This document shows positions 57,782-64,000 of a stretch of 64,000 nt of DNA, one piece after another. Within the stretch, counting starts at the first letter, position 1. Each line of letters starts with the position of its first letter. A program made the position numbers and the translations under genes. Below the pieces are notes generated by a model. It made no database searches, was not told where the DNA came from, and was given only the letters and a program-made list of their open reading frames with translations. Where the stretch lies: assembly GCF_046630445.1 (NCBI RefSeq), contig NC_092333.1:6196501-6260500 (forward strand), in the 5' to 3' direction. This DNA comes from Rutidosis leptorrhynchoides (Eukaryota; Streptophyta; Magnoliopsida; Asterales; Asteraceae).

Positions 57782-60700
57782 ATGAATCCGGATTCCGATT
57801 CGCCTGATCAGGCGTCAGAATTTGATGATACGATAGCAAAGAATATCGCCGATGACGGAGCTAGCTCTTCGAGCCTTGATGATCGGAGCGTTGTTATTGA
57901 CGATGAGCAGTATCGCGAAGCGGATGAAAATGAGGCTGAAGGTTTGAATTAATTGATTATATTCGTGTTTTTATTTTATCGTATATATAATATAATTTAA
58001 GCGATCTATTGAGAGACCTATCATTGTTGCCTTTACTGATGTCAATAAAAAATGCTGAAGGTTCTGATATGTTTGAATATCTTTATGTTCATATTGTATA
58101 TATAGCGTTTAGTTGAATATATACTTAATTACGATTTTCTGTTTTCACTAAGCAAATAAAATGATATTCTGAATATGCTGAAGGTTTGAATCTGTTAAAA
58201 CTGTTTTTTGGTTATAATCATATAACTTTTTGTTCTTACTGAGGAAATTTAACGAAATGGTAAACATGATGAAGGTAAGCAAAGGAAAGTGCTTCCAGAG
58301 GAGCTATCACGGAGTGTCGTAACGCTTTCATGCGAATCGTCTGTGGAAGGAGGAATTTGTGATGTTTTTTTGGTCGGAACGGCACATATTTCCATGGTAA
58401 CTGGATTTATTTTTATGTTAATTTGCTTGATGTATTTATTTATCAACTTGTTCATCAGTTAGCTTTCATCTGTGCATTGCTTTTCTGGCAGCATACTAGC
58501 TTCAAATAGAGTTTAATAAGGTCTAATATTTGTATCACCTGCTGTTTAGTTAAACAGAGAAATAAGTAGTGGCGACTCTATGTGTTGATCCGTGGGGTCA
58601 CGGGACACCGCTAGTGTGAATTTTTTTTTTTTTTTGTAGAAATTATCATTTAAATTGTACCGGACACCACTAAATTTAAGTGTAGGACCCATATATTTTT
58701 TGAATTCATAGTTTTTCTTTTAAGATGTATATGACTAACTACTCGGACACTATATATTTTTCGAATTTGTAGTTTTTTTAATGTAAACAACCACTAAAAT
58801 ACTATTCAAATATAATTGGTACTGGGAAAAAAAGTTAGGACCCCATTGAATTCACATCCTAGAATCGCCACTGGAAATAAGAAAAAGGTGATTCTACAAT
58901 CAAATGAAAACCTATAGTTGTAGGGATTGGGGAATACTGCTTAATCTGCATTTAACGTTTCGACTCTGTTTGTTGGTTGAAAGCTACCATGAAGGAATAT
59001 GATACATTGATGATTGAGTAGGATAGTTCTGTCCTATCTGGAAAAATGTGCCCAACTTATACAGTTAAGAACCTTTTTTGCTATATAAAGCAATAACTTG
59101 TGGATTTTTTTTACTATGTCATTCCTTTTATAGGAGTCTTGCCAAGAAGTTGAAGCTGTAATTAGTTTCTTGAAACCACAGGTGCTTCTCTTAATAAATA
59201 CTCCGTATTATACTTGATTGATAGATGTACCTCTTTGCAGGTTAGCCACCTGCCGATTTCCTTAAATTATCGATGTCTATTTCTTATTAACTCACTGCAA
59301 AGTAATTGAATACAGGTTGTGTTTCTGGAGTTATGCTCAAATCGTGCGGCTATGCTCACTCCTCAGAATCTGAAGGTCCCTGGGTTTATTTATTTATTTA
59401 TTTATTTATTTATTTTCTATTGCTCTACACATATGGAAGCATGAACAGGAAATTGGGATATGATTTGGATCAGGATATTTGAAACATTAACTGTAGAAAT
59501 ACAATTTATCAAAACATATATCTTGCACTCTGATTGACATTCAAGAAAATTTCTCTTTCTTCAAGTTAGAACTAGGGAAGTGTTATGTTACGGGAACCAT
59601 ACTTTTTTGCTTCATATGACCACATGCCATTTCTTATCAGCATATTGGCTTATCGCAAAAAGTACTTAAGGGATATCTGTTATGATGTATGCTTAATGTA
59701 ACAGGCTACGCTTTATAGAAATTTAACTTGGCTTTACAAAAAAGAATTCTAGGACTTGATCACTCTGCCTTAAGACCAAGGGTGACAATATGTCGTTTAA
59801 ATGTTCTAGAGGTTATATATCTTTGTATACATTTCTTAGAGATCAATTGTCATTTAGAAAGTTTGTAGCCAATACTTATACTGGTTGCCAGATTCTTCTC
59901 ATATTCAATTTGCCCTTTCCCATCGCTTGAAAATATTAATTGGTCATGGTACTTAGTCAACTAGCATTATTACTTTGTAATTAAGACTTCATTTTTCTTT
60001 AGATATTAGTTTGCAAATTTACTGAATTTTAGGTTGGGCAGGTACCTACAATGGGAGAAATGTTGGACTTGTGGAAGAAAAATCACAACACATTCGCAAT
60101 CCTCTACAGCTGGTTTCTGGCTAAGGCATGATATTGTTAAAATAATTTCGCAGAGTTTTGCTTCTTAATATGTCAGCTGATATAATATAAAAAAATTATG
60201 ATGAATGATTTTATCTTGCATTATACGTGATGCAGATTTTTCTTTTGTCAGGTTGCTAGTAGGCTTGAGGTTTTCCCTGGTAGCGAGTTCCGTGTTGGAT
60301 ATGAAGAGGCCATAAAGTATGGTGGTAAAGTGATTCTTGGTGATCGTCCAGTAAATGTAAGATCGTGGAAGTTTGTTTTTCCCCTCAAATTTAAATATAC
60401 TTTAGAACCAATACATAAACACTTATCATATGTTCTAATTACTTATATATCCCTTATGATCGTCTCTTCAGGAATATGTTTATTATCTGCCAAAAAATGT
60501 AACTGTTTATTTGGTAGAATAATTTTTCTTAAGCTATGTATTGCTACCTAATTAGTCAAGTTGGTTTCTCATCTAGACTTTAATTCGCCTTCCACTTTAC
60601 TATCATTAGATGATCTGGTAATGATATGGGAATGACTCATCAGCCCTTTTGTTACATTCCGGGTGAGCGGAACATGATCCGACTCATGAAAGGGTATAGC

Positions 60701-62510
60701 ATGGTGACTATACCTGGCAATTGAGACTACTCTCAAATTTGTGTCAAATGGGTCAAGCTTTCGGGTCTTGAAAATAATTAGGTCTGTCAATGTAAACCAA
60801 AATTAAAAAATTTGTCCAATGAGTTTTTCTCCAACCTATTGAGTCTTATACAAAATATAAAAGAACGGGTCATGACCCATTTCAACCCAAAACCGTTTTG
60901 ACCCATTACCCAACCGATGCAAGTCATGCAACCTGACTCGTTTGCCAGGTATAATGGTGACGATGCTTTTCACAGGAGTAATAGGATTGTATGTTTTAAA
61001 AAGCGTATTCTTCTAGCAAACTAGTATCATATCGAGAAAAAAAAGCGAAATGATAATAGTGACTGAGTATTAAAGTAACAAACTAGTTATATTTGTAAAG
61101 TCGCGCCGGTAAAGACCTTGTATTTCCCCTTTTTATTTTTTAACAGTAGATATTTGATAAGTCTCGGGTCTCAACAACTGCAGTTGATCCAAACTTTACA
61201 CCATTGCCACTTTTGATGTTTTTGTGACAATTGAACAGATAACATTACGAAGGACATGGTCAAAGATGCCACTATGGCATAAGACAAAGTTGGTATATTC
61301 CTTGATGTTCCAATCAATATTTTTACCAAGCTCTACGCGTCTTAATAAAATGGTATGTGATTCCTTTTATATCAGCACTTTCATTTTGGTATCATCTTTT
61401 TTCACAACGAATGCTCAAGAAACTGAATACAGTTTAATAACTTGGTTGATTTAATGCTCACATTGTATGTATTCCTTGCATGCATTTCTTTCTATTAGTT
61501 GAAGGAACTGGATGACGTGGACATGTTGACTCTCTATATCCAAGAGATGAGCCAGCAATTCCCTACTCTAATGGAAACCCTTGTACATGAAAGAGACCAG
61601 TTAGTATCTTTATTTCTATGCATATCAGTGATATCAACTATTTTAGCATTATTGTTGCAAAAATTTATTTCTTTTAATCATTACAATATGCTGATTACCT
61701 GCAACGTATGCTTAATAATTAGGCAAAACTTGTCCAGGGTCAACTTGTCCTACCCTTTTAACCATTTATTTAATCTTTACAAGCCACCTGTTTTGCCGCC
61801 GACAATATATCTCATATGCAGGTGCTGAAAAAGGTTTCTTATGTTGTATTTTTGTGACGTGGTTTTGCTTGTAGGTACATGTCGTCCAGTTTGCTGAAAG
61901 TAGCCCGTGAGCATAGTTCTGTGGTTGCAGTTGTTGGCAAGGGGCACCTTAAGGGAATCAAAAACTATTGGGAAAAGCCTGTTGATGTAAGTTATTTCTT
62001 CCCTTGGAACACCTTAAATTCATTGGCCTCTATTTTCGCCAAAATTGAAATTGAAATTTTTGGCTTTTCCTTTTTCTTGTAAAGGATACCTTTGTGTTAC
62101 TAATTATCACTTATTTTTCAATAATACTCCTAAGAAATAATTCGATTAATATGATTCCACAAGCACATCATTGTTTTTTTCTTCTGTCACTATTGGGTAC
62201 ATTTTGATACATTTGTGATTTGACCCACTTTAGCTTAATATCATAATTGTACAGAGATGAATTCCTAAAATGACTCCGTAATTTAGGGCTTTCATTTGTA
62301 GAACTTTTCTTCGCTTTCATTTGTAGAACTTTTCTTTCCTGAGTACCAACTATTTACAACTCTAAATGGTGGTCCATGCAGATGAAGGAGCTCCTGGATT
62401 TACCTACAGCAAAACCGAGTATGTCAGTTACAAATGTTCTTTCAACTGTTGGAGTTGCGGCTGCTGGGGTAGCCATCATTTCTGGTATCTATTTCTCCAG
62501 CAGGAAATAG
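57782..62510 (+). CDS. TraB-domain protein with C-terminal membrane anchor, ten coding exons, 344 aa
   Basis: Coding exons are 57782-57941, 58275-58396, 59134-59181, 59316-59375, 60042-60125, 60252-60356, 61239-61352, 61499-61599, 61875-61986 and 62382-62510. An acidic, Ser-rich N-terminus of about 60 residues is followed by the TraB domain, with VFLVGTAHIS near residue 90, VVFLELCSNR near 112, the RVGYEEA and ILGDRPVN segments (about 172-193) and VVAVVGKGHL near 290. A hydrophobic stretch at about 325-340 (VGVAAAGVAIISGIYF) followed by SSRK looks like a tail anchor. Plant TraB proteins of this kind (TRB1 and TRB2 of Arabidopsis) are known on the mitochondrial outer membrane, with roles in ER contact and mitophagy; which of them this matches is not decided. 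Intron 5 (60126-60251) has a GC donor. Two hAT-type MITEs lie in introns 2 and 6. Confidence 0.87.
58567..58873. mobile_element. hAT-type MITE in intron 2 of the TraB gene
   Basis: This 307-bp element has short inverted ends (tagtggcga and tcgccactg) and an 8-bp target duplication, gaaataag (58559-58566 and 58874-58881). Internally ggggtc and gacccc continue the inverted symmetry. It has no coding capacity. The 8-bp duplication and c/tagtggcg ends point to the hAT superfamily. Confidence 0.82.
60709..60953. mobile_element. hAT-type MITE in intron 6 of the TraB gene
   Basis: This 245-bp element has 12-bp inverted ends (tatacctggcaa and ttgccaggtata) and an 8-bp target duplication, atggtgac (60701-60708 and 60954-60961). 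Its interior repeats gacccatt words. It is noncoding and unlike the MITE in intron 2. Confidence 0.85.
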
Positions 62511-64000
62511 TTCGACGACCCACCCTCTTTATACAACTAACTTGGATTTCTAAACTTTGTCTTTTATCGTACTTAAAACTCGAAGCTACAACAAAAAGGT
62601 AAAAATACATCAAACAAAAACAACACAGAAACTCATTTTCTTTGTTTTGTGTTTAGTTTGGCTTGTTGACATGAAAATTATAATCTTAGAACTTCTTTAA
62701 AGCCTCAACATATGTGCTTGTTTTGCTTGTCCTGAAGTATTGTGTTTCTCTTACTTCCGTTTGCTATATATATAGATCAACACGATCTATATTGAAAATT
62801 ATTAAAACGTCTAAAAACAGAGTCCACGTTTACTTTAACGTTTACCGAGTTTTGCTTACAAAGTGGCTATATTGAACTAAAGAGAGTTCTTGCTGCATTT
62901 GTATGATCCATTGGACATGAAAATCTCATAGTGTAAATAAAATATAATAATCCTTTGTAAGTGTAACATTCCTCTCAAAATAAATCACATTTCACACATT
63001 TATCTCACCGTCTAAAGAACCAGTGAATCACCACCACTAATTGCCGTATCAACCATCCATTGTGACCACCTGCTTCCGCTCAACCACTCCCACCAGAGAC
63101 CACAATCTCGATCCCTAATCCGTATTAGTACTAGCCACTGATGCAAAATGAAAAGTTGGTAAATAGGTCCGAAAGTGCAGAAAGTTATATTAAAGTGACA
63201 AAAAAATTTGGACGTGAACTTTATGAGATTCCTTTTTTTTTTTTTTTAATGAGATTCGTGAAGCTAGAACACTAACAATCCTTATCCTTATGATTTATAT
63301 ATACAAGCATTTATCTTGCAATCGTATTTGATCCTTTATGAACATCTCAAAAATTTTTATTTATGAGGTTTATATCAGACACATTGTCAACATATCATAA
63401 CGTCAACTACTACATCTTTAAATAACATGATACGTTCCATTTCGTATAGAAAGACATACGTCAATAATCTATTTAGTTTGGATCCATAATGAAAAATTGT
63501 TATACAGACAAATGTCTGTATGACGCATACTTGAAACCTACTCCGTGTATAATTGAGCTAATTGTTATGTTCGAGTCTCCAATGTACTTCCAGATCAACG
63601 TTTGACTACTTATTACAGTATATATCTAATCTGGACCCATGAATGCAATATCAGATGAAAACGTCCAAAATGAATGAATAAGACAATCCAATGAAGTTTA
63701 TCATCAGAATTTTGTTCAGAATTTGGGAAAAAAAAAATATAAGAAGCAAAAAAGATCATGTTTGAATACAAAAGTCAAATATCTAAAATACCTACCTTTA
63801 CCAACCAGGGAAAAATGTATCCATTAAAAGCAAAATTGGTTCAAACAGTGGAATAAATCATGATAAATCAATAATTTATTTACTTGTTCAAAATTATTAA
63901 ACATTACTGTTAATTAAAGGCTATGAGCTACTAATCAAAATTGTTATAAAATATCTAGATTGGATGTTAATTTTATTATTATTATATTCATTGCATAGTA
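62511..64000. other. Region downstream of the TraB gene, no gene seen
   Basis: The first few hundred bases are probably the 3' untranslated region; an aataaa-type signal lies near 62937. The rest is AT-rich and holds no supported gene or repeat apart from a small dyad, tacagaca-aa-tgtctgta (63503-63520). Confidence 0.5.

Noticed and set aside
63503-63520. Dyad tacagaca-aa-tgtctgta
   Set aside because: It is single, not paired, without CpG and not near a promoter; such dyads are expected by chance in AT-rich DNA.

Overview
The window is plant nuclear DNA, most likely from a eudicot. The retroelement lineages, the intron-rich genes and several sequence families look like those of Asteraceae, but the family assignment is inference. 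Roughly the first 52.7 kb is a nest of LTR retrotransposons. The last 11 kb is a small island with two ordinary host genes.

Retroelement nest, from outside in. The outermost element is B, an Athila-type Ty3/gypsy copy. Its visible internal DNA starts at 13192 and its 3' LTR ends at 52695. Four things sit inside B: an inverted C-like LTR (11964-13191), itself entered by a second Athila copy, element A (1-11963, left end outside the window); an inverted solo LTR, F2 (14851-17715); a full-length chromovirus-like element, C (18398-31495); and a C-family solo LTR, E (35502-50640). E was in turn entered by solo LTR F1 (37496-39885) and by a very young chromovirus-like element on the minus strand, G (40182-49580). 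Five-base target duplications can be read for F2, C, E, F1 and G, and they fix the order of events.

Three features of the retroelements stand out. First, element C carries two extra genes between its primer-binding site and gag: an acidic repeat protein and a complete F-box protein. Second, LTRs of four families (A, B, F, G), and the internal spacers of A and B, carry paired CpG-rich dyads of about 15 bp. The sequence differs from family to family but the architecture is the same, often about 23 bp upstream of a TATA box. Third, the LTR of G holds a row of five hairpins whose stems differ in sequence, with shared flanks. In A and B the dyad block in the spacer lies upstream of a short exon beginning Met-Pro-Arg and an intron leading into the ATHILA-type ORF, which suggests an internal promoter for that ORF.

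Host genes. PEX22, the peroxisomal membrane anchor for the PEX4 ubiquitin-conjugating enzyme, lies at 53242-56173 in eight coding exons (264 aa). A TraB-domain protein with a C-terminal membrane anchor, resembling the plant mitochondrial outer-membrane TRB proteins, lies at 57782-62510 in ten coding exons (344 aa). It has one probable GC-AG intron and two hAT-type MITEs in its introns. Both genes are on the plus strand. No tRNA, rRNA or CRISPR array was seen.
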